A DNA stretch of 64,000 nt from Pantoea endophytica (GTDB lineage Bacteria > Pseudomonadota > Gammaproteobacteria > Enterobacterales > Enterobacteriaceae), in contig NZ_PJRT01000033.1 in assembly GCF_002858935.1 (NCBI RefSeq), positions 124,001 to 188,000 on the forward strand. The letters run 5' to 3'. The notes under the pieces were generated by a model. The model saw nothing but the letters and a program-made list of their open reading frames with translations, was not told the origin of the DNA and did not search any database. Below, in pieces: positions 45,614 through 56,817 of this stretch. The translations under genes and the position numbers were made by a program. Every line of letters begins with the position of its first letter. Within the stretch, counting starts at the first letter, position 1.

Positions 45614-47149
45614 TTATAACGTTGGGCCGCGCGTGGGCGAACGATCCAGCAACTCGACGCTGCCGTCTTCATTCTGCTGTTCCAGAATCACATCAAAGCC
45701 CCATAAACGGTGGACATGCTTCAACACTTCTTTGCGGCTCTTATCGAGCGGCGCACGCTGTTGCGGCACATAACGCAGCGTCAGTGAGCGATCGCCACGC
45801 AAATCCACGTTGTAGACCTGAATGTTAGGTTCCAGATTGCTCAGATTGTACTGCGCCGACAGCTGCTGACGAATGGCGCGGTAACCCGCTTCATCATGGA
45901 TCGCCGCAATTTCGAGGAAATTGTTGCGGTCATCATCCATCACCGTGAACAAGCGGAAATCACGCATCACTTTTGGTGACAAGAATTGGCTGATAAAGCT
46001 TTCGTCCTTGAATTCACGCATGGCGAAATGCAGGGTTTTCAGCCAGTCGGAACCGGCAATGTCCGGGAACCAGTAGCGATCTTCTTCGGTCGGTGTCTGA
46101 CAGATGCGTTTAATGTCCTGGAACATCGCGAAGCCCAGCGCATACGGGTTGATGCCGTTATACCACTGGCTGTTATACGGTGGCTGATACACCACGTTGG
46201 TATGGCTGTGCAGGAACTCCATCATAAAGCGTTCCGACACTTTGCCTTCGTCATACAGATGATTAAGGATGGTGTAGTGCCAGAAAGTGGCCCAGCCTTC
46301 GTTCATCACCTGCGTCTGTTTCTGCGGATAAAAATACTGGCTAACTTTGCGAACAATGCGCAGCACTTCACGTTGCCAGGATTCCAGCAGCGGCGCATTT
46401 TTTTCCATAAAATAGAGCAGGTTTTCCTGCGGTTCAGAAGGGTAGCGCGATGCCTCAACGTGCACCGACTCTTTCTCTTTACGCGGCAGGGTGCGCCACA
46501 GCGTATTCACCTGACTCTGCAAATACTCTTCGCGGCTCTGCTGGCGCGCCTTCTCTTCCTGCAGCGAAATTTTCTGCGGACGCTTATAGCGATCCACACC
46601 GTAGTTCATCAACGCATGGCAGGAATCGAGCAGCCGCTCAACTTCCTCCACGCCATAGCGCTCTTCGCAGTCGGTAATGTAATTTCGCGCAAACAGCAGG
46701 TAATCCACAATCGAACTGGCATCGGTCCAGCTGCGGAACAGATAGTTATTTTTAAAGAAAGAGTTGTGACCGTAACAGGCGTGCGCCATTACCAGCGCCT
46801 GCATGGTCATGGTGTTCTCTTCCATCAAATAGGCGATACACGGATTGGAGTTGATGACGATCTCATACGCCAGGCCTTGCTGACCATGCTTGTAGCGCTG
46901 TTCCGTTTCGATGAATTTCTTGCCGAACGACCAGTGCGCATAGTTGATCGGCATACCCACGCTGGAGTAGGCATCCATCATCTGCTCGGAGGTGATCACT
47001 TCAATTTGGTGCGGATAGGTTTCCAGTCCGTAACTTTTGGCTACGCGGTCAATTTCCGCCAGATAATCATCCAGCAGTTCGAAGGTCCAGTCGGGACCAT
47101 CACTGAGTCGTTTACTGTTGCGGGTTGGCTCGTCAAAGATTGTCGTCAT
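45614..47149 (-). CDS. ycgB: SpoVR-family protein YcgB
   Basis: 511 residues (E. coli 510). The SpoVR core has conserved PINYAHWSFGKKF, NPCIAYLMEENTMTMQALVM, HACYGHNSFFKNNYLF, EGWATFWHYTILNHLYDEG and HSHTNVVYQPPYNSQW. The last three carry the His/Glu residues that give a metalloenzyme look. YcgB is RpoS-dependent in E. coli and co-occurs with PrkA (YeaG) and YeaH as a three-protein set; here all three are within about 13 kb. No catalytic activity has been shown that I know of. Confidence 0.95.
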   Translation of the reverse strand: MTTIFDEPTRNSKRLSDGPDWTFELLDDYLAEIDRVAKSYGLETYPHQIEVITSEQMMDAYSSVGMPINYAHWSFGKKFIETEQRYKHGQQGLAYEIVINSNPCIAYLMEENTMTMQALVMAHACYGHNSFFKNNYLFRSWTDASSIVDYLLFARNYITDCEERYGVEEVERLLDSCHALMNYGVDRYKRPQKISLQEEKARQQSREEYLQSQVNTLWRTLPRKEKESVHVEASRYPSEPQENLLYFMEKNAPLLESWQREVLRIVRKVSQYFYPQKQTQVMNEGWATFWHYTILNHLYDEGKVSERFMMEFLHSHTNVVYQPPYNSQWYNGINPYALGFAMFQDIKRICQTPTEEDRYWFPDIAGSDWLKTLHFAMREFKDESFISQFLSPKVMRDFRLFTVMDDDRNNFLEIAAIHDEAGYRAIRQQLSAQYNLSNLEPNIQVYNVDLRGDRSLTLRYVPQQRAPLDKSRKEVLKHVHRLWGFDVILEQQNEDGSVELLDRSPTRGPTL

Positions 47150-47642
47150 AGCGCACCTCTGTTTTGCAAGCGGCAGGAGTTACCTGTCACGATCGTTTAA
47201 GGCCTCATCCTGAGTAAAGATGGCCCAAAAAACTGAGCGAACACTTCAATGATAGTCCACTGTCGCCTATCCGAAACTGAATCTCAATCGAATTCTTTTG
47301 GCAGAAAATCATTCAAAAAGCGTTAGTTAAGCCAATACTGATGGCAAATGTTGGCTATTATTCATTTAGCAGAATAATGCTCTGTTTATAAGTGGATTGT
47401 ATGACTGCGGCGCTTTCTCCTGAAAAAAGTCAAAACCGCTGCCCTCCGCATAATAAATTGCTGATTAAGGGATTTAAGGCATAAAAAATCCTGATTTTGC
47501 CGCTGTTGCATGATTTCAGTGTGCAGTCAGGTAAAAAACATGTGAAATAAGTCGGTCGAATGTAAGATTTCAATAGCGGTCGGGTTATGCTGTGTTGGGC
47601 TGGGTTAATAGTTAATTATTCTTTTGCTGCGACGAGGGGCTT
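47150..47642 (+). promoter_or_regulatory. dadA-ycgB divergent control region
   Basis: 493 bases, AT-rich, no gene. It contains the inverted repeat and Lrp-like site listed at 47357-47384, a CRP half-site TGTGA at 47541, and the dadA ribosome binding site GAGGGG. E. coli dadAX is controlled by Lrp and CRP from multiple sites, which fits a region of this size. Confidence 0.5.
47357..47384. promoter_or_regulatory. Candidate Lrp site
   Basis: ATTATTC-ATTTAGCA-GAATAAT is a perfect seven-base inverted repeat. The overlapping CAGAATAATGCTCTG (47370-47384) matches 12 of 15 positions of the Lrp consensus YAGHAWATTWTDCTR. Confidence 0.4.
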
Positions 47643-48944
47643 ATGCGCGTAGTGATTCTTGGTAGTGGTGTGGTTGGGGTAGCGAGCGCATGGTATCTGG
47701 CGCAGGCCGGACATGAGGTCACGGTTATCGATCGTCAACCTGCCGCCGCGCTGGAAACCAGCGCCGGTAATGCGGGACAGATTTCACCGGGCTATGCTGC
47801 GCCCTGGGCGGCGCCGGGCGTTCCGCTGAAAGCGGTCAAATGGATGTTCCAGCGTCACGCGCCGCTGGCGGTACGTCTTGATGGCAGCAAATTCCAGCTG
47901 GAATGGATGTGGAATATGCTGCGAAACTGCGACATGCAGCACTATCAAGAGAATAAGAGCCGCATGGTGCGCATTGCGGAGTACAGCCGCGACTGCCTGA
48001 AAACGCTGCGCGCCAGCACCGGCATTGCCTATGAAGGTCGGCAGGGCGGCACGCTGCAGCTGTTCCGCACTCAGCAACAGTTCGAAAGTGCCAGCAAAGA
48101 TATCGCCGTGCTGCGCGATGCGGGCGTGCCCTATGAGTTGCTGGAAGCGCATCAGCTCAAAAATGTCGAACCTGCGCTGGCGGCCACGGCGCATAAACTC
48201 ACCGGCGGTTTGCGTCTCCCTAACGACGAAACCGGCGACTGCCAACTGTTCACCCAACGTCTGGCTGCGATGGCAGCGGCGGCGGGCGTAACCTTCCGCT
48301 ACAACACCTCGGTTGATCAATTGTTGCGTGAGGGCAATCGCATTTATGGCGTGAAGTGTGGCGATGAAGTGATCAAAGCCGATGCTTACGTGGTGGCATT
48401 CGGTTCCTATTCAACCGCGCTGCTGAAAGACATTCTCGCCATCCCGGTTTACCCGTTGAAAGGCTATTCGCTGACGATTCCAATCAAGAATGCCGACGCC
48501 GCACCGGTTTCCACCATCCTCGATGAAACTTACAAAGTGGCGGTGACGCGCTTTGACGATCGCATTCGCGTGGGCGGTATGGCAGAAATTGTTGGTTTTA
48601 ACACCAAACTGTTGCCAGCACGACGTGAAACGCTGGAGATGGTGGTCCGCGATCTCTATCCTGAAGGCGGATTTGTCGAACAGGCCACGTTCTGGACCGG
48701 ACTGCGTCCAATGACGCCAGACGGTACGCCGATTGTCGGGCGCACGCCGCTCTCCAATCTCTATCTCAATACCGGTCACGGTACGCTGGGATGGACGATG
48801 GCTTGTGGTTCCGGTCAGCTTCTGGCTGATTTAATTTCCGGTCAGAAACCGGCGATTGCCGCAGATGATTTGTCAGTGCTGCGCTACCTGCCAGGTTTTG
48901 AGCCACATTCTTCGCCACTGCGTAACGCCAGCGCGGCGCGCTGA
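47643..48944 (+). CDS. dadA: D-amino acid dehydrogenase DadA
   Basis: 433 residues. FAD-dependent inner-membrane-associated enzyme that oxidises D-alanine to pyruvate. The N-terminal dinucleotide-binding motif is [20 protein letters not shown], followed by [20 protein letters not shown]. The C-terminal [17 protein letters not shown] and [15 protein letters not shown] complete the DAO signature. Operon with dadX, 21 bases downstream. Confidence 0.97.
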   Translation: MRVVILGSGVVGVASAWYLAQAGHEVTVIDRQPAAALETSAGNAGQISPGYAAPWAAPGVPLKAVKWMFQRHAPLAVRLDGSKFQLEWMWNMLRNCDMQHYQENKSRMVRIAEYSRDCLKTLRASTGIAYEGRQGGTLQLFRTQQQFESASKDIAVLRDAGVPYELLEAHQLKNVEPALAATAHKLTGGLRLPNDETGDCQLFTQRLAAMAAAAGVTFRYNTSVDQLLREGNRIYGVKCGDEVIKADAYVVAFGSYSTALLKDILAIPVYPLKGYSLTIPIKNADAAPVSTILDETYKVAVTRFDDRIRVGGMAEIVGFNTKLLPARRETLEMVVRDLYPEGGFVEQATFWTGLRPMTPDGTPIVGRTPLSNLYLNTGHGTLGWTMACGSGQLLADLISGQKPAIAADDLSVLRYLPGFEPHSSPLRNASAAR

Positions 48945-48965
48945 GACCTCAGGGAGAGTAAAAGC

Positions 48966-50036
48966 ATGTCACGTCCAACCGGTGCCACCATCAATCAACA
49001 GGCACTGCGTCATAATCTGGCCGTTGTTCGCCGGGCGGCCCCGCAATCACGCGTCTGGTCGGTGGTAAAAGCCAATGCGTATGGTCACGGTGTGGCTCGC
49101 GTGTGGCAAAGCCTGGCAGAAACCGATGGTTTCGCGCTGCTGAATATGGAAGAGGCGATCCTGCTGCGTGAGCAGGGCTGGAAAAAACCGATCCTGCTGC
49201 TGGAAGGTTTCTTTCATGCCGAGGATTTAGCGCTAATCGATCGTTACCGCCTCACCACCAGCGTGCACAGCAACTGGCAGATTCAGGCGCTGGCAAAAGC
49301 GCAGCTGTCGGCACCGGTCGATGTGTACCTCAAAATCAACAGCGGCATGAACCGGCTTGGTTTCCGTCCTGAGCAGGCTCATGCGGCGTGGCAAAAACTG
49401 CGCGCTCTGCCGAACGTCGGTGCAATGACGTTGATGGCGCACTTCGCTGATGCGGAGAATCCGCAAGGAGTCGTTGAGCCAATGAAGCGCGTCGAACTGG
49501 CGGCGGAAGGGCTCGATTGTCCGCGTTCCCTGTCTAACTCTGCGGCTACGCTGTGGCATCCTGAAGCGCATTTTGACTGGGTGCGTCCCGGCATTATTCT
49601 CTATGGCGCGTCACCGAGCGGCGACTGGCAGGATATCGCCAGCACCGGATTGCAGCCGGTGATGACGCTCACCAGCGAAATCATTGGCGTGCAGCAGCTG
49701 AATGCCGGTGACGGCGTGGGTTACGGTTATCGCTATCACGCTAGCGGCACCCAGCGTATCGGCATCGTCGCCTGTGGCTACGCCGACGGTTATCCGCGTC
49801 ATGCGCCCACCGGCACGCCAGTCAGCGTGGATGGCATACGCACGCAAACGCTGGGCGCCATCTCCATGGACATGATGATGATCGATTTAGAACCTTACCC
49901 GCAGGCCGGCATCGGTTCAAAGGTGGAGCTGTGGGGCAATCAGGTGAAGATCGATGAGGTGGCAAAAGCCGCCGGAACGGTGGGCTACGAGCTGATGTGT
50001 GCGCTCGCGCCACGCGTTCCGGTTGAAGTTATTTAA
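48966..50036 (+). CDS. dadX: Catabolic alanine racemase DadX
   Basis: 356 residues, PLP fold-type III. The PLP lysine is Lys35 in [10 protein letters not shown]; the second catalytic base lies in [18 protein letters not shown], with [14 protein letters not shown] after it. Converts L-alanine to D-alanine for DadA. GGGAGAG precedes the ATG. The stop overlaps the convergent MFS gene by eight bases. Confidence 0.97.
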   Translation: MSRPTGATINQQALRHNLAVVRRAAPQSRVWSVVKANAYGHGVARVWQSLAETDGFALLNMEEAILLREQGWKKPILLLEGFFHAEDLALIDRYRLTTSVHSNWQIQALAKAQLSAPVDVYLKINSGMNRLGFRPEQAHAAWQKLRALPNVGAMTLMAHFADAENPQGVVEPMKRVELAAEGLDCPRSLSNSAATLWHPEAHFDWVRPGIILYGASPSGDWQDIASTGLQPVMTLTSEIIGVQQLNAGDGVGYGYRYHASGTQRIGIVACGYADGYPRHAPTGTPVSVDGIRTQTLGAISMDMMMIDLEPYPQAGIGSKVELWGNQVKIDEVAKAAGTVGYELMCALAPRVPVEVI

Positions 50037-51222
50037 GCGCGGTCACGCGACCGTGCATTTTCTTACTGCAGCGCCAGGCGGTCAGTGCCAGCGCTGCACC
50101 CAGCAGCATCATCAATGCCAGTGACGACTTCTCAGCAACGGGCAATGCTACGATTGCCATGCTGCCGCCCGCACCACACGCCATCTGAATAAATCCCTGC
50201 AGTGCTGAGGCCACGCCCGCTTGCTGCTGATACGGCTCCAGCGCGTAGCTGGTGGCGGGACCGACCGTGAACGCCAGGCCAGCAACGGAAACCGCCACGG
50301 GAATCATGTACAGCGCCCAATGGTTTTGCCACGCCGCCGGTAACAGCGTGGTGCCCATCATCAGAAGAATTGCGCCGATCAACATGGTGGCGAAACCCAT
50401 CGCCAGGCAGAACGGGCGTCCCGCTTTGCGAATGGTTTTGTTTACGAACGCGCTAACCAGCATGATCCAAAATCCGTTGGCGCCAAAGGCGAAAGAGAAT
50501 TGCAACGGCGTCAGGCCGCCTTCGGTCATCAGCACGTGTGGCGCCAGAGACACATAGGTCAGCACCATGCCCAGCGCGCCGGCATTGGCAAAGGCAAAGG
50601 CGAGAAAGCGCGGTTCACGGGCGATGGCAGCATACTGCGCCAGCGGTAAACCTTTAACGCGTAAGGTGTCCGCCGGGCGCGTTTCGGGCAGCCACAGCAG
50701 GACGATCAAGCCGATCACCACCGCATAGCCGCACAGGAACCAGAACGGCATCCGCCAGCCGTAGGCTTCGGCGAGGATCCCACCCAGCAGTGGCGCCAGC
50801 GCGGGAACGATATTCAGCGCACCATTGAGAAAGCCGTAAGCGCGTGCGGCATCCTCGCCACTAAGACGGTCACGCACGCCGCTGAAGGCCACCACCGCCG
50901 TGCAGCACACCGCGCAACCCTGAATGATGCGGGCGAGGAAGAACACCGGCCACAGCGTGCTCGTAGCGGCAATCGCGCTGCCAATGATGTAGAGCGCGAG
51001 GCCGATTAACGCGAGCGGCTTACGACCAAAATTATCCACCAGCGGACCGGTAATCAATTGGCCAATGCCCATCACCAATAAAAACAGAGGAATCGTGATT
51101 TGGATGAGGCTCACCGGGCTGTTAAGACCTTCGGCGATTTGCGGCAATGTCGGGAGGTAAAGATCAATGCCAAGCGGCGCCAGCAGCACCAGGCTAAGAA
51201 GTATTAAGGTGAATTTTTGCAT
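50029..51222 (-). CDS. MFS transporter, Bcr/CflA (DHA1) drug-export family
   Basis: 397 residues with 12 predicted helices. Bcr/CflA features: N-terminal [20 protein letters not shown], motif [38 protein letters not shown] (motif B) and [18 protein letters not shown] (motif C of exporters). The substrate is unknown. It does not sit in a recognised E. coli position here (E. coli has cvrA after dadX), so it is probably an insertion specific to this lineage. Confidence 0.88.
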   Translation of the reverse strand: MQKFTLILLSLVLLAPLGIDLYLPTLPQIAEGLNSPVSLIQITIPLFLLVMGIGQLITGPLVDNFGRKPLALIGLALYIIGSAIAATSTLWPVFFLARIIQGCAVCCTAVVAFSGVRDRLSGEDAARAYGFLNGALNIVPALAPLLGGILAEAYGWRMPFWFLCGYAVVIGLIVLLWLPETRPADTLRVKGLPLAQYAAIAREPRFLAFAFANAGALGMVLTYVSLAPHVLMTEGGLTPLQFSFAFGANGFWIMLVSAFVNKTIRKAGRPFCLAMGFATMLIGAILLMMGTTLLPAAWQNHWALYMIPVAVSVAGLAFTVGPATSYALEPYQQQAGVASALQGFIQMACGAGGSMAIVALPVAEKSSLALMMLLGAALALTAWRCSKKMHGRVTALK

Positions 51223-51289
51223 TACGAACCGGACGACCTGTTAAACAATCCGGAAGGGTAATGACTCTTAGGGGAAAAAGAAAGGGATA

Positions 51290-51328
51290 ATAAAAGCGAT
51301 GCCTGCCGAAGTGCACAGACATCGCCTC
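51290..51328 (-). terminator. Terminator of the wbaP-like gene
   Basis: On the minus strand, GGCGATG ... CATCGC (with inner CTG/CAG pairing) is followed by TTTTATTAT, just after the stop at 51336. Confidence 0.7.
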
Positions 51329-51335
51329 GAGGGTA

Positions 51336-52802
51336 TTAGTAAGCGCCGTCGCGACGAACCACTACGCCAGCGGTTTTGAACAGAATCGCAATGTCAGTCC
51401 ATAACGCCCAGTTTTTCACGTACCAGGAATCGAAGTAGACGCGCGTATCGTAGTCAATGTCGTTACGTCCGCTGACCTGCCACAAGCCGGTCATGCCCGG
51501 TTTCGCCATCAGGTAGTAATCCACATCACCGGCATAACGCTCCAGTTCTGCTTCAATCACCGGACGCGGACCGACCAGACTCATTTCGCCACGAATCACG
51601 TTCCACAGTTGTGGCAGCTCATCAAGGCTGGTTTTGCGCAGGAAGTTACCAATTTTGGTCACACGCGGATCGTTTTTCAGTTTGAAATCACGGTCCCATT
51701 CGGCACGCGCTTCCTCGCTGGTCGCCAGCAGGTTTTGCAGCACTTCCTGCGAGTTGGTCACCATTGAGCGGAACTTCAGGCACTTAAACTTCACGCCATC
51801 TTGCCCAACGCGTTCATGACCATAAATCGCATTGCCGCCGTCACGTTTCACCATCGCACACAGCAGTCCAAATACCGGTCCGAGGAACAGCAGCAGCATG
51901 GATGCCACCACGATATCGAAGGTGCGTTTCAGGAAGCGCGAAGAGCGTTTCGCCAGGTTGTTGCTGACGCGCAAAATCATCACTTCATGGCTGAAGATGA
52001 ATGACATATCGGTGCCATACAGCGGCACGCCGCGCAGCGTTGGGATCACGGAGATTGAACGGCACTTCATTTTGGACAGGAACTTCAGCCATTTATCGCG
52101 CACCACTTGCTGCTCAAATTCGGTGGCGACGATAAATTGCGTGTTGTCACGGTCCATGGTTTGCCAGTTGATGTCTTTCCAGGTGATCACCGGAACGCCA
52201 TTAACCTTCTCATGCTGTTGGTCATCATCCAGCGAGATAAACGCCTGCACGTTATAACCGAGGATCTCCTCGCTCTGCAGCGCCGCATAAGCTTCCATGG
52301 CATTTTTACCGGAACCAATGATGATGGTTTCCTTCTGCCACTGACCTGCGCGGTTGATGGCGCGTTTTACCACGGCACGCATCAGCGGCAGCAACAGCAG
52401 AGCGTAAGTCCAGCTAAATACCCAAACCATGCGCGAGAAGTCCCATTTTGAAAAGGCAATCAACGCCAGATCAAGCAGAGAGAAGACGAACAGGGTTTTA
52501 AACACTTCTTTCAGTTCAAACCAAAACGGCTTGCGATAAGTGTAGTGACGCATACGCACCCAGAACCAGGCGGTGCAAAGAATAGAAAGGCTAAATTGGG
52601 CAATAAACCGGTATTCAATCTGCTGGGGCGGAATAAAGGTATCCAGTTCGCCCCAAATACCTTGAACGGTGGCGGCAGATAAAAACAATGCCAGATTTAA
52701 TGCAATTAAATCCGAGAAACTAAGTGCGACTTTTGCGATGAGGTTTTTGCGTAGTCCGCTCCACGAGCGGGTTGCATCATTCATTATCAAAGTACTTGCC
52801 AT
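51336..52802 (-). CDS. wbaP: Undecaprenyl-phosphate hexose-1-phosphate transferase (WbaP/AmsG family)
   Basis: 488 residues. Four N-terminal transmembrane helices (about 25-130), a central CoA-binding-like domain (ETIIIGSGKNAMEAYAALQS, about 155-175), a re-entrant helix (RTFDIVVASMLLLFLGPVFG), and the catalytic bacterial sugar transferase domain with KCLKFRSMVTN, KTSLDELPQLWNV, GEMSLVGPRP and KPGMTGLWQVSGR. The C-terminus ends RRDGAY, typical of WbaP/CpsA/WceG. It starts exopolysaccharide or O-antigen repeat units by transferring galactose-1-P (or glucose-1-P) to the lipid carrier. It is an orphan here, with no glycosyltransferases around it; the gene symbol is by family. Confidence 0.93.
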   Translation of the reverse strand: MASTLIMNDATRSWSGLRKNLIAKVALSFSDLIALNLALFLSAATVQGIWGELDTFIPPQQIEYRFIAQFSLSILCTAWFWVRMRHYTYRKPFWFELKEVFKTLFVFSLLDLALIAFSKWDFSRMVWVFSWTYALLLLPLMRAVVKRAINRAGQWQKETIIIGSGKNAMEAYAALQSEEILGYNVQAFISLDDDQQHEKVNGVPVITWKDINWQTMDRDNTQFIVATEFEQQVVRDKWLKFLSKMKCRSISVIPTLRGVPLYGTDMSFIFSHEVMILRVSNNLAKRSSRFLKRTFDIVVASMLLLFLGPVFGLLCAMVKRDGGNAIYGHERVGQDGVKFKCLKFRSMVTNSQEVLQNLLATSEEARAEWDRDFKLKNDPRVTKIGNFLRKTSLDELPQLWNVIRGEMSLVGPRPVIEAELERYAGDVDYYLMAKPGMTGLWQVSGRNDIDYDTRVYFDSWYVKNWALWTDIAILFKTAGVVVRRDGAY

Positions 52803-52870
52803 AAAACCTGCTCTCTTTTCTTAAGTAAAAGATGGCCTGACCAGAATCAAGTACGCGCTCAGGAGTGGTC

Positions 52871-52903
52871 CGCTGAAAAATGGAAAGAATAATTCTTTCA
52901 GCG
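52871..52903. promoter_or_regulatory. Nested palindrome with RcsAB-box resemblance
   Basis: The inner 17 bases, GAAAGAATAATTCTTTC (52883-52899), are a perfect palindrome around a central A. They match the RcsAB box (TAAGAATATTCTTA-like) closely. The outer arms CGCTGAAA (52871-52878) and TTTCAGCG (52896-52903) form a second perfect inverted repeat that shares the right arm, so two mutually exclusive structures are possible. It lies 70-100 bases upstream of the start. Confidence 0.5.
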
Positions 52904-52954
52904 AGATATAAGTCAGTGCTGCCATAAGCGCTGCAAGGAAAGGACCGTTTGAGA

Positions 52955-52970
52955 CGTGATGCACGTCACG
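52955..52970. promoter_or_regulatory. Candidate CRP site
   Basis: CGTGA-TGCACG-TCACG has the full GTGA-N6-TCAC core, 150-170 bases upstream of the wbaP-like start. Confidence 0.4.
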
Positions 52971-53179
52971 AAAAGCTGCAGCAACGTTTAAGAGTATGCA
53001 GGAGTTATTTGACAGAGTTAATATGGAAATAGTCTGAAAAGGAAATAAATGACTAAAGAAATAATTGGCTATTTAATTGAAATGTATGGTTAAAAGTTAA
53101 TTAATCGCGAATATTACACTTCATTTTAAGACAGCTTTTCGGAATGACCGCCATTCACATCAATGGCGGCGCCAGCCAA

Positions 53180-53413
53180 TCAGGTGGGTTTTTTTAATAC
53201 CCACAGGTCCTGCTGCTTGTCATAGTGTCCGATTTGCAGATCGACAGCCTCTTCATCAATCCATGCCGGTACACTGGTATCCACATCCCAGCCGTCGAGT
53301 TGGTCACTCAGGCCGGGATTGGTATGGCAGGGAATACTGACAGTGTCGCCATTGTCACTATTGAACTCTGCATCAACGATTTCATATTGACCAATCTTCA
53401 CCACGCGTCCCAT
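53180..53413 (-). CDS. yebV: DUF1480 small protein, YebV-like
   Basis: 77 residues from ATG 53413 (GGGAG upstream). VVKIGQYEIVDAEF, then DTVSIPCHTNPGLSDQLDGW, then a C-terminal half with TSVPAWI and GHYDKQQDLWVLKKP. This matches E. coli YebV throughout. In E. coli yebV lies between rsmF and pphA; here that place is empty and the gene is about 45 kb away beside nhaP2. Function unknown. Confidence 0.85.
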   Translation of the reverse strand: MGRVVKIGQYEIVDAEFNSDNGDTVSIPCHTNPGLSDQLDGWDVDTSVPAWIDEEAVDLQIGHYDKQQDLWVLKKPT

Positions 53414-53490
53414 TACATTCTCCCGTATTTGCTGGGTTGAATAGTGAGCATAGTCGTTCACACGCAGTTTACGAGCGATAAAGCCTCGGA

Positions 53491-55218
53491 TTAATCCTTG
53501 TCTTCGCTGACGCGCACGCCGACCTTCACAATCTGGTTATCTTCTTTCTCTGCTACCGTCCAGGTTAACTGCTTCCATTCCACCTGATCGCCAACCACTG
53601 GCGTGCTGCCGAGCAAACTCATTACCAGCTGTCCTAGCGACTGCTGATCGTTGGTCTGTTCATCTAACTCCAGGCCGTAAATTTGCGCCACGTCGCGCAG
53701 GCGCGCTTCGGCATCCAGAATAAAGTCGCCGAAGAAGCGTTGATCCAGCGATACCGGCGGCGATTGGCTGAACATTTTACCCAGTGCGGGAAGATCGCGC
53801 TCACGGCCAATCACACACAGCACATCGCCTTCTTTCAGGCGCGTATTGCCGTTGGGATGCATTAACGCGTTATCACGGAACAGGGCGGCGATGCGGGTTT
53901 CGCGCGGCATCTGCAAATCACGCAGCGCTGCGCCGACGCACCATTTGTCGGCGCTCAGCTGGTAAATAAATTGTTCCCACGGATTCTCCGGATGGATATC
54001 CAGCCCAACCCGGCTAATCGGCGAGGCGGTTGGTGGCACCACCACTTTGGCGCGTTTGGCGGCATAGCCCAGCGAGGTACCTTGCAGCATCAACGACACC
54101 AACACTACAAAGAAAGCGATGTTGAAGTAGAGCTTGGCGTTCTCCAGCCCGGCCATCATCGGAAATACGGCGAGGATGATTGGCACTGCGCCACGTAAGC
54201 CCACCCAACTGATGAAGATACGTTCGCGTCCGGTGAAGCCTTTGAACGGTAACAGACCAACCAGAATCGACAGCGGGCGCGCTACCAGAATCAACCACAG
54301 CGACAGAATCATCGCCGGCACCGCGATGTGCCACAAATCGGAGGGTGTCACCAGCAAGCCCAGCACAATGAACATGCCGATTTGGCTCAGCCATGCCATA
54401 CCATCAAAAGTTTGCAAAATACCGTGGCGGTTGCGAATCGGGCTGTTGCCCAGCAGGAAGCCGCAAAGATAAACCGCCAGAATGCCGCTGCCTTCCATCA
54501 CGGTGGTGAGCGCAAACACGATGATGCCGCCACTCACCGCCAGCAGCGGATATAAACCCTGCGCCAGATTGATACGGTTAATCAACTGCTGCAGCGCCCA
54601 GCCGCCGCCCAGGCCCAATACGATGCCAAGACCAAACTGCTGCACCAGATGCACCACAAACATCCAGCTCAGGCCGGACTGGCCTTGCTGAATCATGTCG
54701 ATCAGCGTGATGGTGAGAAACACCGCCATCGGATCGTTGCTGCCGGATTCAATCTCCAGCGTGGAGCTGACACGTTCATTGAGGCCTTTATCACCCAGCA
54801 GCGAAAATACGGCGGCGGCATCGGTAGAACCGATAATCGCGCCAATCAGAAAGCCCTGCATCAGATCGAGCTTAAACAGCCAGGCAGCGGCAACGCCGGT
54901 TAACCCTGCGGTGATCATCACGCCAACCGTCGCCAGCGATAATGCCGGGCCGAGCGCCACCTTTAGCGAAGACGCTTTGGTGCGCATCCCGCCATCAAGC
55001 AAGATGATGGCTAAAGCGAGGTTGGAGACCAGATAGGCGACGGGATAGTTGTCAAAGGCGATGCCACCGATACCATCAATCCCGGCCAACATGCCGAGAG
55101 CGAGGAAGATCACCAGAATCGGAATGCCAAGGCGTGATGAAAAGGAACTGAGCAAAATACTTGCTGCTACCAGCACGGACCCAATAATGAACAAACTGTA
55201 AATCATGCTGGTATTCAA
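53491..55218 (-). CDS. nhaP2: K+/H+ antiporter NhaP2 (CvrA, YcgO)
   Basis: 575 residues. Monovalent cation:proton antiporter-1 domain with 12-13 helices; ion-site segments [21 protein letters not shown] and [19 protein letters not shown] are intact. A cytosolic TrkA-C domain (about 400-490, [18 protein letters not shown]) and a C-terminal CorC-like domain ([18 protein letters not shown]) follow. I choose TTG 55218: AGGAG lies seven bases upstream and the N-terminus then aligns with E. coli. The ATG at 55206 is four codons later. Confidence 0.95.
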   Translation of the reverse strand: MNTSMIYSLFIIGSVLVAASILLSSFSSRLGIPILVIFLALGMLAGIDGIGGIAFDNYPVAYLVSNLALAIILLDGGMRTKASSLKVALGPALSLATVGVMITAGLTGVAAAWLFKLDLMQGFLIGAIIGSTDAAAVFSLLGDKGLNERVSSTLEIESGSNDPMAVFLTITLIDMIQQGQSGLSWMFVVHLVQQFGLGIVLGLGGGWALQQLINRINLAQGLYPLLAVSGGIIVFALTTVMEGSGILAVYLCGFLLGNSPIRNRHGILQTFDGMAWLSQIGMFIVLGLLVTPSDLWHIAVPAMILSLWLILVARPLSILVGLLPFKGFTGRERIFISWVGLRGAVPIILAVFPMMAGLENAKLYFNIAFFVVLVSLMLQGTSLGYAAKRAKVVVPPTASPISRVGLDIHPENPWEQFIYQLSADKWCVGAALRDLQMPRETRIAALFRDNALMHPNGNTRLKEGDVLCVIGRERDLPALGKMFSQSPPVSLDQRFFGDFILDAEARLRDVAQIYGLELDEQTNDQQSLGQLVMSLLGSTPVVGDQVEWKQLTWTVAEKEDNQIVKVGVRVSEDKD

Positions 55219-55414
55219 CGGCGTTCTCCTGCGGTGGGGCAAAAAAGACAAACTGCGGGCGATTCACACAGACAAGGTGGAAAGATAATGCCTTATCAAT
55301 AGCTTGTCAGCGCTTAATTGCACATTTTTTCATTCTGTGGGGCCGCATCCCATACACAGCTAAATTTGTATGAAAAAACAACAGGAAATGGCGCGAAGTG
55401 AGTGGGGCTGCTGC

Positions 55415-55443
55415 AAAGAAAAAGCCGGTCAGTGACCGGCTTA
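55415..55443 (-). terminator. Terminator of prkA-yeaH
   Basis: On the minus strand, AAGCCGGTCA-C-TGACCGGCTT is followed by TTTCTTTG, six bases after the yeaH stop. Confidence 0.88.
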
Positions 55444-55448
55444 TGGAC

Positions 55449-56753
<1,305 letters not shown>

Positions 56754-56817
56754 TTAGGCCGGGAAAACCCGGCCTCCTGTTGCAGCACCGAAGCGCCGCG
56801 ACGCTTACAGATAACGA

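Larger units (their letters stand above)
52803..53179 (-). promoter_or_regulatory. Long control region of the orphan wbaP-like gene
   Basis: 377 bases without an ORF and clearly AT-richer than the surroundings. It contains the palindrome at 52871-52903 and a CRP-like site at 52955, both listed separately. The size suggests multiple regulators, possibly with H-NS on the AT-rich part 53030-53130. Confidence 0.55.

Noticed and set aside
45986..47200. 404-codon open frame antisense to ycgB
   Set aside because: It lies entirely over the SpoVR gene, has no domain I recognise and is His/Arg/Phe-rich, as expected for the reverse frame of a conserved gene.
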